A stretch of 64,000 nt of DNA from Bathymodiolus brooksi (taxonomy: Eukaryota; Mollusca; Bivalvia; Mytilida; Modiolidae): assembly GCA_963680875.1 (NCBI GenBank), contig OY804583.1, positions 32,787,331 to 32,851,330 of the forward strand, read 5' to 3'. Below the pieces are notes generated by a model that had not been told where the DNA came from, searched no databases, and saw only the letters and a program-made list of their open reading frames with translations. The position numbers and the translations under genes are program-made. This document shows positions 1-11,835 of this stretch, in pieces (positions within the stretch are counted from its first letter, which is position 1; every line of letters starts with the position of its first letter).

Positions 1-766
1 TTCAGCCAAAACTGCATTCGTTTCTTCTTCAAAATTACTAACGTTGTATTTACGCTTTTATGTATTTCACTTAACTTGACGCTCGTGTCCTTCAATTTTG
101 TCAAGAGTTCTATTGCTTTACTGGATTCCTTTACCCCATATACTGCTTTGTCTATAGTGACCACGTGTTCACATTTCCTATGGTGGACTGTAGCACACAC
201 GGTACAGCAAGACTTAGAGTGATCATTACAGTATATTTCTATTGTTTTTTTTCTGGGTGTTCAGTGCAGGGAACAACACCACTTATACAAGAATCAATAT
301 TACTTTCCTTTATATCCTTTATTGGTATCATCGAATGCTGTAATGAAACTTTAAAAGATCTATGCCAATTTTCATACGTTTCGTAGTACGCCTCCTCATA
401 TACAATACACCATGACATTGCTTTATTAGATTTACCCTTCCGTTCTCAAGAGTTACAAAATTTCTCATATTTGATGATAGCGTTTCGATTCAGCAATGAA
501 AGAACAAAGCGATTTCCTGGTAATTGTTTGGACCATGTCTCTGGTTTTCCTCCCCTTTCTTCGAACGACACAAGTTGACGACATATCGGACATTTGAAAC
601 CTGTTGATGTATCTCTCTTTACAGACGACGTGATATATGTATGAATGCACGTTTCACAGAACGTATGAAGACACGGTATATATTTCGGCACTTTGAACAT
701 CTCTAGACATATAGTACAAGTCAGTAGATCACCAACAGCTTTGTCAACACTTGTAAAATTGGTCAT
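1..766 (-). pseudogene. TRIM-like gene A, left copy, 5' part (RING, B-box, start of coiled coil), broken
   Basis: The minus-strand ATG at 766 opens 106 codons with a complete C3HC4 RING: C17-x2-C20, C32-x-H34, C37-x2-C40, C59-x2-C62. RING proteins of this plan (TRIM family) are usually ubiquitin E3 ligases. A TGA at 446-448 stands where paralogue B has Cys (TGT), ending the frame between RING and B-box. Homology to paralogue B continues through B-box sequence (about 440-160), with a +2 frameshift near 245-252, and into coiled coil (below 150). Two B-box-region Cys codons read Tyr here (middle bases 375 and 399) but Cys in the right copy. The rest of the gene lies before the window. Family homology is clear; the pseudogene status rests on the stop and frameshift. 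Confidence 0.85.
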
Positions 767-2557
767 TTTGTTTTATCTCTATTCTTTCTGGATTGTACAT
801 ATCACAAACAATTACAATAATGTTTTTACTTTAGCGATACATAAACAACAGATAAACAATATCACGTATACATCTCTGTTATAATTATATTTGAAACGAC
901 ATTTGATTTTCTCTAAGAAAAGACCTTGAAAATAAAGAAAAATGATAAGCTATTTTCAAGGAATTTATGAATTGTGTAAACACACCATCTCACTCACAAA
1001 TGTTACATCGTTTTTCAGTTTGCAGGTGAAATGTCATATTCTCTCATGTATAAATTTCCCCAAAATAACCTATATTCCTATAATATGATTGCTGACAGTT
1101 TGAGAAAGATTCATATTTTAGAAAACAGAGAGAAAATAACGATTCAAAGGTTGATATACCAACGTTTAAATTAATGTTATGGTAGTAAGAAAATGGGAAG
1201 CTATGATTGGGAAAAAATTGTAAAATCTGAACCTCTCCTCTCCCCCCACACTCAAAAATCTTTACCTAAGACAACTAAAGAATAGTCAGAATCAAATGCA
1301 TAAAACTGGAGGACAGAATGTTAAGGAATGTAACAATACAGCTGGGTGGCTGTCTGTTTTTATTTGTAATGAATTTATCAAGTAGAGTCAACTTCAAACC
1401 ACCCCTCCATCTCCCCAACCGACCTGAAAATATAAAAAAAGAGAATTGCAGTAATTTGGTAATTTGGCCATCCACTATGTCAAATATAAGAATTCAAAAG
1501 TTTTTTGTGATTGGTAACTAGTATTTTTTTGTTATCTCACAAATAAAAAATAGCAAAGGATGAGTGTGTAATAACTTTCCTTGACAATTTCATTTTTTCT
1601 GGGTGCTATGCATGAAAAACATAATTTTAAATAATTTAAAAATCCGACAGTAAAAGATTGTAAAAGGAGTGAGTATGATAAGGGTAGATTTTGGCCCAAT
1701 CTCAGAAATTGTTTATATAGATATAATATTAAACACAATCATTGAAAGGTAAGACAAATTTTTGTTGTTGATAATTTCACTTTGTCCTTTGTTGCTTAGC
1801 AACGTAATTGGAGGAGGGTCCAATTAATCATTGGAAATTCAAATTTGGTGGTTTTATTTTACATATCTTGCATAGTCTTTTCGACAAAATGTTATATTCT
1901 GTGTATGTACATTCTAAAATAATATTCCAATTATCTATGGTAGCATATAGTATTTTTGTGTAGTTTTGTCACCCTAGCAACGGTTTTGTAAGCATTAAAT
2001 TAGCCTATATTATTGCAATTAATGGTTGAATTTTGACATCTACGATCTTTTGACTTGATATTTGATTAAGCGGTACATTTTTGTCAAGCTATACACACTA
2101 CAAATGTCATTTCATATTTCAAAAATACATTTTGATATTTTTATTCATAGTTATGCCCCGTCCATAGCAACAGGTTTCCCTATGCACAGTATTTTCCTGT
2201 AGATCTCATGGACCTTTTATTTAATTAAGAATTTTTTTTTACAACAGCCTTAGCAAGTCTAGAGACATCTTATCATTTACTAACCAGTATATATTATAAT
2301 AATTCCTTAATCCTTACAATGTCCCTAGTAACCAAATATTATCCCTAGCAACCACAGAAACTCGTCAATGCTGAGCTCTGTAAATTGCTTTTTCTAAATC
2401 TTTTTATAACCGAATGTTGATCTTTTTATTTTTTAAATCATGAGAGGAAATTATTCTCAGTAATTAGAATGTCAAAGGAACCAATTCAACTGGATAATAT
2501 GGTAAAGCAGCGCTACAGTGGCAGGAGAGGATTTAATCCATGTTAAATAATTAAGAA
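767..2557. other. AT-rich intergenic stretch upstream of TRIM-like gene A
   Basis: No coding signal is seen here. Open frames of 60-70 codons on both strands lack recognisable motifs and look like chance. The first ~120 bases upstream of the ATG at 766 are the presumptive promoter side of the gene, but I see no clear TATA box or initiator. The only structured content is the group of X-box-like motifs annotated separately. The same sequence recurs at 44378-46168. Confidence 0.6.
1791..2353. promoter_or_regulatory. Cluster of five RFX X-box-like motifs
   Basis: Seen directly: GTTGCTTAGCAAC (1791-1803, an imperfect palindrome), GTCACCCTAGCAAC (1968-1981), GTCCATAGCAAC (2160-2171), GTCCCTAGTAACC (2321-2333) and ATCCCTAGCAACC (2341-2353). 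The second fits the RFX X-box consensus GTNRCC-N2-RGYAAC exactly; the others are partial fits. RFX factors bind such sites in ciliary and other promoters. The group lies 1.0-1.6 kb upstream of the TRIM-like start codon. It could equally be remnants of a repeat family that carries the motif. The matching right-copy sites are at 45402-45964. Confidence 0.35.
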
Positions 2558-3051
2558 ATAAATCATAGAAGCCAGAATGTGTTGGGAGTTTTAACATGGA
2601 TTGGCGGATATTATACGTTATTAGTCTCGAGATGTTATATATCCCTTTAAAACGGGGTATATAACATCTAGAGACTGATAACATTTTTATCTGAATGTTC
2701 CAACATTAATAAGTATGTCCTTATTATAGGAAAAACATAAATACATGTATCTTTGGACAAAGATCACAGGGAGCGGTTATTGATTTTCTGTCATCTTGTG
2801 AAATGTGTGTCGTCTGCTGTGCACAATATAAATGGACAGCACACAGGTGAGGGCGATTATTGATTTTCTGTCACCGCACGGCTTCCCTGAAGTTTTAAAA
2901 GTACCCTTTTAGCCAATCAAAATTCTACTTGCCACGAGAACATCAGAGAATAGTATTTTATCCCGAGCCAGAAGCGAGGGATAAAATAATTTACTAATAT
3001 CCACCAATCCATGTTAAAACTCAAAGCACATTCTGGCTTCCATGATTATTT
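2558..3051. mobile_element. MITE-like element with ~56-bp terminal inverted repeats and an inner hairpin
   Basis: Arms 2558-2613 and 2995-3051 are inverted repeats of each other with few mismatches; both carry 'agccagaatgtg' / 'cacattctggct' and 'taacatggattgg' / 'ccaatccatgtta'. Just inside the left arm, 2617-2645 pairs with 2654-2682 as a second hairpin of about 29 bp. The interior also holds a direct sub-repeat around 'ttattgattttctgtca' at about 2776 and 2853. There is no coding capacity. The size of ~490 bp and the long arms suit a non-autonomous DNA transposon. I cannot define a target-site duplication with confidence. Confidence 0.65.
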
Positions 3052-5054
3052 CGATTCTGATATGTCTAAGAGTACAAATACGGTAGTATACTTTGATTGG
3101 AAGACAGTAATTTACATTTACGGTATCTTCAAACTTTTCCTGATGAGAAAAGTAAAACGTGATAGATTATATAAATAGAATGCTTGGTAATACTGTATTA
3201 TCGGTCATGGCCCATTAAAGTAAAATCATACTACACATTTAGCACCGACTCATAAACGATAGACTATATCAATGAAATTCTTAGTAAGGATAACAAAAGG
3301 ACCATTATAAACAAAACACCGAATATGTAAATCAAACCTGACATCCGTGTACTATGTTAAAACATGCACGTTATATCGTTATATGTACTGCATTAGATGA
3401 ATTATGAATTATCAAATATATTGTTTGTTTTTCCATACTTTATTGAAATAAGTAAGAATAAAATATTGATCTCACGATGTGTTGTTATCGGCAGTCATGT
3501 GTGCTAAACCATTACGCCACCGCAACGTTAATATTAAGCTATATAAAAATCAAATTTACGTTAATACAATTATTCATCGGGAATTCACTTTGCGAAAGAG
3601 CCAAATAAAATATATTTGTTAAAGAAAAAAAAAATAATAAAAAGTAAAGGGACTACTAAGAATAGAAAGTTCCGATGTGTTTACATGTCCAATGAATTAA
3701 TTTCTAAGATAATCTGACGTACTAATTTTCTTTTTGGTTGCTTGTTTTGTTTTCTGTACTTTTATGAATTGTAGGGATAATATTAAAGTATACTTTTGTA
3801 TAATAACACATGAAATTCCACTGAGGGTTAGAAAAAAAACACACGTCGGACTCAATGCACAATCAAGGTCAGCAGTAAATCACATCCAAAATTTATTTAA
3901 CGTCAAAACCTTTTCATAGAAATTGTTCAAGTTTTACTCCCGTAGCAAAACAACTACGATAACCAACTTTATTTTGGATGAGATTACATGGTCGATTTCT
4001 ATTTCTGTCTATTACGGATGAAAACGGTCAATACAAAATGGCCGCTGACGAGAAATCGATCCTAAAATTATTTTTTGATTGCAGATTTCATACTCTCCAC
4101 ACTCGGGTACCAACACAAAAATTAAATGAGATATGTGTTTATGTATATTAAACATCATACTAAAATATGCCGTTGGTACCTGGTTATACTGAAAATTGAC
4201 ATTAGATACACATTTCTTGTTAGATTTCATATATTTTCACGAAACGATAGACTTTTCATTGACTAGTGTGACGTCATCGCACGTGCAAATATGGAAAATT
4301 GTTACCAAAATAGTAGTTGGGGTAAAAGTCTTATAAAATCAAGAAACAACGAAAGCTATACGTTTCATTTATAATTTGTCTATTTTGTAGGCAAATTTCT
4401 GCCCTTATCATACTTACTCCTTTGGTGTTATGATGTATATATGTATATTCTGTACTGTGGCATTTTTTGGTGGAAATTAATCGACAGGATTTTTAAAGAT
4501 CAAGATTTTAATACCATGGTGGTATCTCAGGGCATCCCCTTTTTTCAAATTTGAACTGTTTTGCACGTGATTATCTCCAAACAGGATATTCATATATGCT
4601 AGATATTTCATATTTATTCAACAATAACATTCTCAAGTGTATTAAAGTCAAACTATTCTCTTTCAACCAGAAATAAATGCGTATATCTATTTGAAGCTTC
4701 TGAAACTAGTATTACCATCTGGCGTCGGGAATACCCCCAAAATTGCTATATTTAGGATGTGCTATGGAGAAAACGGCACAGTGAAATTTCTTGAAACTTT
4801 GGCAGATAATGTATGTATACATAACTATTCAATTATGCAAATTAAAAAAGTCCTACACCCTTATATGTGTTTATGTGATCACATTGATAACTACTGTACA
4901 AGGAAAGAAAACTATCTTGAGCCAAGCATAGTAAAAGTTCGATTTAATCAATAAATAAAGATCAATATAAGGTCCAAAGGAAAAAGAACAAATATAACAA
5001 CCAATGGTCTACAAAACATTACACAGAAAACTAAAGATTGGGCAAGACGAACCC
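3052..5054. other. AT-rich non-coding stretch
   Basis: Apart from a tRNA-like remnant at 3466-3531 I see no feature. The longest open frame (87 codons, plus, 4691-4954) has no recognisable domain and near-random composition. A TGACGTCA palindrome occurs at 4270-4277. The stretch is repeated at 46663-48665 with only scattered substitutions. Confidence 0.5.
3466..3531 (-). repeat. tRNA-like SINE head remnant
   Basis: Read on the minus strand, the sequence runs GCGGTGGCGTAATGGTTTAG, then a decayed anticodon-arm region. It resembles a tRNA D-arm/A-box (GTGGCGTAATGGT) as found at the start of tRNA-derived SINEs. The B-box is degraded and the acceptor stem is not closed, so this is not a functional tRNA gene. 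A copy lies at 47077-47142. Confidence 0.35.
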
Positions 5055-5400
5055 CACACTAAGTACCATGGGGGAACTCACGTGTTTCGGAAGGGTAAGC
5101 AGTTCCTGATCCAGTAATAGCATCCATAGTGAACAATTTAAATAAATACTTCGATAATATGAGGCAGAAATTAAAAAATGTATGTTATGCTATGAACATT
5201 TTTTACCAGCTTTACGCCTCTAGTCTAAACTGTAGTTTCTCTGAGGGGCTTACAAATCAAACAGACAACTGGACCATGGATTACATCTGAAATCTTAGAA
5301 GAAGAGTTTGAAGATAACAAAGGGGCAATCAGAATCTGTATATCGAAGAAGAACAAACAACACAATGGCCAAAAGAAAAAGTACAAAAGGACTTCATCAC
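5055..5400 (-). mobile_element. 3' tail fragment of the YIDD reverse-transcriptase element family (a)
   Basis: On the minus strand, 5060-5120 reads like the segment that follows the RT frame elsewhere (compare 11700-11760, 26240-26310 and 40805-40890), with 'gcttacccttccg'. Positions 5280-5385 read as the family's terminal tail, with 'caaactcttctt' and 'ggccattgtgttgt' in reverse complement (compare 40960-41050). No coding part is attached. It is probably a 5'-truncated insertion split by sequence of unknown origin. Confidence 0.55.
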
Positions 5401-5789
5401 AGAAAAATTACGTAAGGAACTAGAATCTTGTAGTAAATGATTTGTGAACAAATATCTTTCTCTACCTATCGAGAAACCCGAATGTAAATTTGTTGAACAC
5501 AAAACAAAAATTCAAGAAAATATTTTTTTTTATTACTAAATGCAACACATATTGTTTGATGTCCTGTGATCACATCTACTCATTCTTATGTAGCTACAGT
5601 TGAAGTGGCAAATAATTCCAGCTTAACACTAACGATGTTTAATCGTTTACTGAAATGTATATTTTTAGCAAGGCACTCAGGCGGAGTTGTCGGATACAGT
5701 TTTGAAAGGTGACCACGAATGACCATTTTAGTCATGCTTGGCCTTATCTGGGCCATGTGATTTCAGCGGACAATATCACGTTATGAAAA

Positions 5790-5895
5790 AATAACAAAGA
5801 AGAGTTTGAAGATACCAAAGGGTTAATCAGAATCCGTATATCGAAGAAGAACACACAACTCAATGGCCAAAAGAAAATAAACAAACGAACAAACA
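5790..5895 (-). mobile_element. 3' tail fragment of the YIDD reverse-transcriptase element family (b)
   Basis: This is a second, shorter copy of the same terminal tail, 500 bases from the first and in the same orientation. The segments 'gaagagtttgaagata' and 'aatggccaaaagaaaa' match those at 5290-5380. Two tails so close together suggest either two truncated insertions or a local duplication. Confidence 0.5.
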
Positions 5896-6088
5896 ACAAT
5901 ATACAAGACATACATATGAAACCAAAGTTTAAACAAGTTTCGACCATTTGACGACAAAATGTATATTTAAGTAACACGGACGAACACCGATGAAATCTGT
6001 AATGCAAATTAATATCTGTATGTTTATAAATTAATGCGTTCATGTATTATTGTGAATCCAAAATCAACGGTGGAATTATGTCGCCATT

Positions 6089-6945
6089 GTTAAACAACAT
6101 TATCAAAAAAAAGGTAGAACGTGCTAAAGTGGGTCACGGGTCACTGTAATCGGGCGGCTGTATCGAGAAACAGATACGATGTTGAAAAAACTGTAGATAC
6201 TCATACAATTTTGATAAATGCAATAACATTTTATGCTTGTCTTCAAGAAATGTGATAGACAAAACCATGTGTGAAGTTTTATGACGAAATATCTCCGATT
6301 TCTATGTAAATTTACGAGTTGAAGTGGGGAAACACCCACAGGTAATTTTAGCAATGTATTTTCATCTTGGACAAGAATAATGAGCGTCCTGATTGGATGT
6401 CTGATTTAAAACACATTGACTCCGCATGGTAAAAAGATGCATGTAAAAGAAATCTAAGTTATATTTATTCATTTGTTTGATTCTGGAATATTGTTGATCA
6501 TTGATTTAAACAAGAAAAAAGGGAAAAAGAGGGGGGGGGGAAATTTTATTTGTGAATTTTACAGTTAAATAAATGTTATGTTTCGACAGTTTAAAGAGAA
6601 AAATAAAAATTTGTTGCGACTAAGGCTTAAATCAGCGCTAAAAAATCAGTGGTTTTGTTAATGAGATTTATTTCAAATAGAAAATCTGAATTTATTATTT
6701 ATTAATTTATTAATGATACAATTGTATATCCCTTGGGAGGGGGAGGGGGTGTTGCTATCATGAAAATTTGAAATAATAACACAGGACCGGACTTTAACCA
6801 AAACTAATAATCCAGGATTAGTTTTTTATCAAGAAAATCCAGGATCCCTGTGTCCATGAATTTCTTTTTTTTAAAGTTAATAATATGAAATATTGACATC
6901 CACACTTGCCTTTTGGACAGCACATATCTGTGTCCACACATGAGT
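6089..6945. repeat. Dispersed repeat, ~860 bp (first copy)
   Basis: It matches 36095-37130 over its whole length: the shared 'tgggtcacgggtcactgt' start, the 'gtatcgagaaacagata' block, a poly-G tract followed by 'gttaaataaa', the 'cccttgggagggggaggggg' block, and the end near 'gacagcacat'. There is no coding capacity and I found no terminal inverted repeat. It is an uncharacterised interspersed element, also present at 49700-50556. Unlike the 36 kb copy it lacks the internal 173-bp duplication. Confidence 0.75.
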
Positions 6946-7039
6946 AAATTACACCTATAAATAAAATAAATAATGAGTAAATAATGGTAATAACAAAATT
7001 ACCGAACTCCAAACAATCTTACAAAGGGAAAGTCAAAAC

Positions 7040-8745
7040 TGATAAGTATATAAACAGACAAAATCAGTCAACAACCGGAAAATTGTGAAAACCGTAATGA
7101 CCCTGACTTGGTACAGGACTTTCTAAAGAAATGGTGGGTTGAATCAGATTGTAAAGCGCCAAACCTCCCCCTTTCATTACGGCTCAAAGTTACTGGCTGT
7201 CAATATAGCAGTATTTATAACAATACTTGAACAAAACAGGTAAAACAGTTGTAAAAGTAGCACCAAACTCAGTGAAGAAAATGTCAAAGACACTTTTACG
7301 TCACACATTGATAAACAATTTTTTTTGACATTTTTGTTGACACCTTATCTTTATACATTTTCACTATATGAAAATCCATCGTTTATAATCTTTTCTGCAG
7401 AGACGGAATATATTTCGACAAGATCTTGGTATCGGAATATAAACTTTTTAAGGGATCGAATAAGGCGAATCTGTTCATAGCCCTGATCCAGTAGTCGGTT
7501 TCTCAGATGAAGATGACGTTTCAGGAAATCAGAATAATTGCTACTGGCCCTTGCATACCTAATCAATTGCGAGATGTAAACACCATATGCAGGAGAAGCT
7601 GGTATATTGCTGCACATATTTGGAGAATTTATGATTTTAAAATTGAAGTCGTCCCGTTTATCATAAATGTTAGTACTGATTTGACCACTGTCGTTAAATT
7701 CGAGGTATAAGTCCAAAAATGATGCGGACGAAGCGGTATATGTGGTCTCTTTAACTTCCAGCTCTGGAGGATATATCAATGGAAGAAATTCTGCAAATCT
7801 AGAATTATTGATAGATAAAACGTCATCAATATACCTGTATGTGAAATTAAAGGCTCTAGCCTCATGAATCTTCTTATCTTTTACACGCTTTTGAGGAAAC
7901 TCCGACTCATATGAGTATAAAAATAAATCAGCTAGAAGAGGAACACAATTCGTACCCATTGGTATGGCGACGACCTGCTGAAACAGTATCCATCCAAAGG
8001 AGACAAATATGTTATCGATGAGGAACTCCACCATACTGATCACTTGTTCCTCAGAGTAGCATGTTTTACCTTTTTGAATTTTGTTTGAAAAATATGTGGA
8101 ATTGTAGCCTAACACAACAAATTTTGAGCCATAGTTTCTATGACTGAAACCTTTGTGAATTGTTTCTTTTAAGCGGGTTTTTAATTTGTCATGCGGTGGG
8201 GTGGTATATAGAGTTGAAAAATCAAAAGTTTTGATGGAGGATACCTGAGAGAAAGATCTTGATTTAAGGTTATCCAAAAGATCTTTAGAGTTTTTCAAAA
8301 TCCAAATGTGATTTATGCCACAACGCGAGTAAAAAGTTTCACAATATTTCTGTTGTCCCTCTTTTACTGCAGACATAATCTTTGGCAGGTGAATAGACAA
8401 TTATTTCGTCGAACAAGTTGATGATCCCGCTATGTACCTTTCTTTGAATGGTGTCTTATGGAGTTTAGGTATCCAATATAAATAGGGTAAATCCTCACTC
8501 TTTACCAGAGGGAATGTTTAAAGAGGTCATGCATGATCTGTGGTTAGCTAGGATTTCATCTTTGTCGAACGAAGTAGGTTTGTATGTGGTATTACAAGAG
8601 GTGTTGTTATTTATGACTAATTCCTTGATTAGGCATTCGAAGTGATATGATTTACATACATTCACGATATTGTTGGAAGCCTTGTCCGCAGGAACGATAA
8701 CATATTTGTCATGAAGAGAGGAAAGACACTTAGCACCTAAAAATA
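7040..8745 (-). pseudogene. Reverse transcriptase of a retroelement (Penelope-like or related), nearly intact 3' part
   Basis: Minus-strand sequence from about 8740 encodes VPADKASNNIVNVCK. A frameshift near 8495 leads to LYWIPKLHKTPFKERYIAGS, then a TAA at 8401-8403. From there a 349-codon frame runs to 7351 without a break. It has motif A FDFSTLYT (residues 59-66), motif B IPMGTNC (146-152), motif C YIDD (190-193), then YDKRDDFNF and AYGVYISQLIRYAR. The open stretch begins with TTG right after the stop; the first ATG is at 8376, inside conserved sequence, so this is not a true gene start. The distal part at 7040-7350 resembles the family's non-coding region. The family is abundant in mussel genomes. 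Assignment to Penelope-like elements is an inference; no GIY-YIG endonuclease is visible. Confidence 0.85.
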
Positions 8746-8944
8746 AATTAATTAATGCATTATCTCTAATAAAACAATAAGATATAACAATGCTTAATGG
8801 ATCCGTTAATCTTCATCATCAGCTTGTGGATTAACCCATACATTAGAACCTCATATCATGACTATCAGTAACACGCCGTGTATGTTATAAGACACCCGAA
8901 AGTGTTGCTCCTCAAAAGTAACCCAGTAGACACCCATTTATTCT

Positions 8945-10835
8945 TGTTGTTTTGGGGGGGGGGAGTCTATGTTGCTAATCTTTTTAGTTTTCTGTGTTGT
9001 GCGTTGTTTTTTTTTCTTTGTGGGGGGGGGGGAGGGGGTCTATATTGATCATTTTGTTCGTTTTCTGTGTTGTGTTGTTTTTTGGTTTCTTTAAGGGGGT
9101 CTATGTTGCTCATCTTGCTAGTTTTTTGTGTTGTGTTCTTTTTTGGGGGGAGTCTATGTTGTTGATCTTGTTAGTTTTCTGTTTTGTGTGTTGTTTTTTT
9201 GTTATTTTTTGTTGTTGGGGGGTCTAGGTTGCTCATCTTGTTAGTTTTCTGTGTTGTGTTTTGTTTTCTTGTTTTTTGGGGGGAGGGAAGTCTATGTTGC
9301 TCATCTTGGTAGTTTTCTGTGTTGTTTTTTTTGTTTGTTTTTTTTGGGGGAGTCTATGTTGCTCATCTTGGTAGTTTTCTGTGTTGTGTTTTTATTTTTT
9401 TTGGGGGGGAGAGTCTATGTTGCTCATCCTGTTAGTTTTCTCTGTTGTTTTTTTTTGTTTTTTTGGGGGTCTATGTTGCTCATCTGGTTAGTTTTCTGTG
9501 TTGTGTGTTGTTTTTTTGTTGTTTTTTAGGGGTAGTCTATGTTGCTCATCTTGGTAGTTTCCTGTGTTGTGTTTTTTTCTTGTTTTTTTGGGGGAGGGAA
9601 GTCTATGTTGCTCATCTTGGTAGTTTTCTGTGTTGTGTGTTGTTTTTTTTGTTGTTTTTTGGGGGGAGTCTATGTTGCTCATCTGGTTAGTTTTCTGTGT
9701 TGTGTGATGTTTTTTTGTTTTATTTGGGGAGGGGGAGTCTATGTTGCTCAACTTGGTAGTTTTCTGTGTGTTTTTTTGGCTTAGTTTTGTTTGGGGGGAG
9801 GGGTTTATGTTGCTCATCTTGTTAGTTTTGTGTTGTGCTGAAATTTCTTGTCTTTTTTAGGGGGGATTCTATGTTGCTCGTCTTCTTAGTATTCTGTGTT
9901 GTGCTTTTTTGCTTTTTTTGGGGGGTGGGGGGAGTCTATGTTGCTCATCTTTTTAGTTTTCTGTGGTATGGTTTTTTGATTTTGTTTGGGAGGGATCTAT
10001 GTTGCTCAACTTGTTAGTTTTCTGTGTTGTGTTTTTTTTTGTTTGTTTTGAGATGGGGGGGGGGGGGGGGGAGTCTATGTTGCTGATCTTGGTAGTTTTC
10101 TGTGTTGTGTGTTGTTTTTTTTAGGGGGATCTATGTTGCTCATCTTGATAGTTATCTGTGGTGTGTTTTTTAGGGGGATTCTATGTTGCTCATCTTGTTA
10201 GTTAACTGTGTTGGGTTTTTTTTGGTGGGGGTGTCTATGTTGCTCATCTTGTTAGTTATCTGTGTTGGTCTTTTTTGGGTGGGTGTCTATGTTGCTCATC
10301 TTGTTAATTAACTGTGTTGTGTGTGTTTTTTTGGGGTGTCTCTGTTGCTCATCTTGTCAGTTTTCTGTGTTGTGATTTTTTGGTTTGCTTTGGGATGGGA
10401 GGGGGGGGGGTCTATGTTGCTCATCTTGTTAGTTTTCTGTGTTGTGTTATTATGTTTATTTATTGGGGGAGTCTATGTAGCTCATCCTGTTAGTTTGCAG
10501 TGTTGTGGTTTTTTTGGGGAGGGGTGGGGAGTCTATGTTGCTCATCTTGTTGGTTTTATGTGTTGTTTTTTTGGGGATATATGTTGCTCATCTTGTTAGT
10601 TTTCTGTGTTTTTATGGGAGGGTCTATGTTGTCCATCTTGTTAGTTTTCTGTGTTGTGTGCTGTTGTTTTTTTTTGGGGGGTCTATGTTGCTCATCCTGT
10701 TAATTTTCTGTGTTTTTTGGGGGTCTATGTTGCTCATCCTGTTAGTTTTTTGTGTTGTGTGCTGTTTTTTTTTTGGGGGTGGGGGTGTCTATGTTGCTTT
10801 TCTTGTTAGTTTTCTGTGTTGTGTTTTTATTTATA
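8945..10835 (+). repeat. G/T-rich minisatellite, about 31 units of 45-80 bp
   Basis: Each unit has a conserved core of about 36 bases beginning 'tctatgttgctcatcttg' and ending 'ttctgtgttgtg', followed by a T-run and a G-run of very variable length (5 to 14 G). The plus strand is nearly free of A outside the core. The overlapping open frames with VYVAHLVSFLCCV-like peptides are artefacts of the repeat. G-runs recurring every ~60 bases give strong G-quadruplex potential on the plus strand. The right copy (52562-54388) has one unit fewer and differs in homopolymer lengths. Confidence 0.95.
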
Positions 10836-11049
10836 AATGATCTGTTTTCATTGCTAAGAGAAATGTTCCGAAAGTAAGCGTTTATATCACGTGATATGTG
10901 ACCCCATAATGCACAACAATTGAAACATTTTTCTTTAAAGGAATTATAAACATCTTTAATAAAAAGTTGTAAATGGTTTTTGACGTATTGTCTTTTAAGA
11001 TTGATATATTAACATTTTCTTTCAATGAATTTATTTAGATTTCAAGATT

Positions 11050-11200
11050 TTATCAACACAATTTTGGGCTGTCGTGGTCGTGATCGTATGGTAGTACGAT
11101 ACACAACTACCTATGCAATAGTGCCTATCACCAGTAAATTTGTACGTTTTACTCCCGCTTATAGCAAGATGTACTCGATACAACATTATATATTTAAATT
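11050..11200 (+). repeat. SINE-like remnant (shared with 38265 and 39635)
   Basis: The blocks 'gtcgtggtcg', 'tatggtagt', 'caactacct' and 'gcctatcacca', then 'gtactcgata', occur in the same order at 39635-39760 and in part at 38265-38335. The first block resembles a tRNA A-box region. The chance open frame across 11025-11363 is not considered a gene. A minus-strand tRNA-like piece ('cggtggtgtaacggttcg') follows at about 11208-11252. Confidence 0.45.
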
Positions 11201-11354
11201 ATTAAAGAGTCGAATCCACGAGCACGCGAACCGTTACACCACCGATGCGATAATAGATATATTTTTTGGTATAAATAATACTAATATACATATATCTATA
11301 TACAGCATCTATTCGATTGAGTTTGAAATATGGGATACCACAGATAAGTACCTT

Positions 11355-11835
11355 GACGTATAACTCAACATTGACAGTGATGGCAGGTTAAGAACGAAAC
11401 TTGTGAACATTCCATTTATCTGTAGCAGCAGTTAGCGGCACCTGCATATGAATTATATATGTCTGAGGCAATCCCATATTTCAGAGCCTGCGTTTCCTAT
11501 CAGAATTTCATTGATAGAAGGTTGCTGCTAACACGGAAGCTACTGCAGCAAGTGTTTCTATTAGTTAAGTGGAAGTCATCACTTTGAAAGTTTTACGGTC
11601 ACCGTGACCTAGTTAACCGCTGTGGAATATCAGTGTCACAATTGACCACGGAAATATTCCGTTGTCGCAGGCAATTGTTATCCCATGGTGTGTAACTAGA
11701 GTAATACGACGAGTGTCGCTAGTGGAGTAGGAACTCCCTTCCCTTCCGGAGCACAAGAGTTCAACCCTGATCTTAGTTCACTACTGAATTCAGTGGGGTT
11801 CTTTTTGCTCGATCTTTAAATTTTTGTGAAGTGTT
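11355..11835 (+). pseudogene. C-terminal fragment plus 3' tail of the YIDD reverse-transcriptase family
   Basis: After several frameshifts the plus strand reads DSDGRLRTKLVN and FPICSS-like sequence, then LLLTRKLLQQVFLLVKW, HRDLVNRCGISVSQLTTE and, after a stop, the family's non-coding segment with 'cacgacgagtgtc' and 'cccttccggagcac'. It is homologous to the C-terminal region of the RT at 7351-7600 and to 25980-26310. The motif A-C core is missing, so it is a 5'-truncated, decayed insertion. Confidence 0.75.

Noticed and set aside
165..386. Plus-strand frame opposite the TRIM-like gene A B-box (also 43782-44003 and 43294-43839)
   Set aside because: It is an antisense shadow of the pseudogene's coding strand.
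4691..4954. 87-codon plus-strand frame, repeated at 48302-48565
   Set aside because: No recognisable domain. Its conservation between copies only reflects the duplication, with the same substitution rate as its flanks.
9488..9817. 109-codon lysine/threonine-rich minus-strand frame and the plus-strand cysteine-rich frames of the G/T array
   Set aside because: They come from low-complexity core-plus-homopolymer units and are not preserved between the two copies.
11025..11363. 112-codon plus-strand frame
   Set aside because: It spans a SINE-like remnant and tRNA-like sequence, with no domain; it is explained by chance openness.
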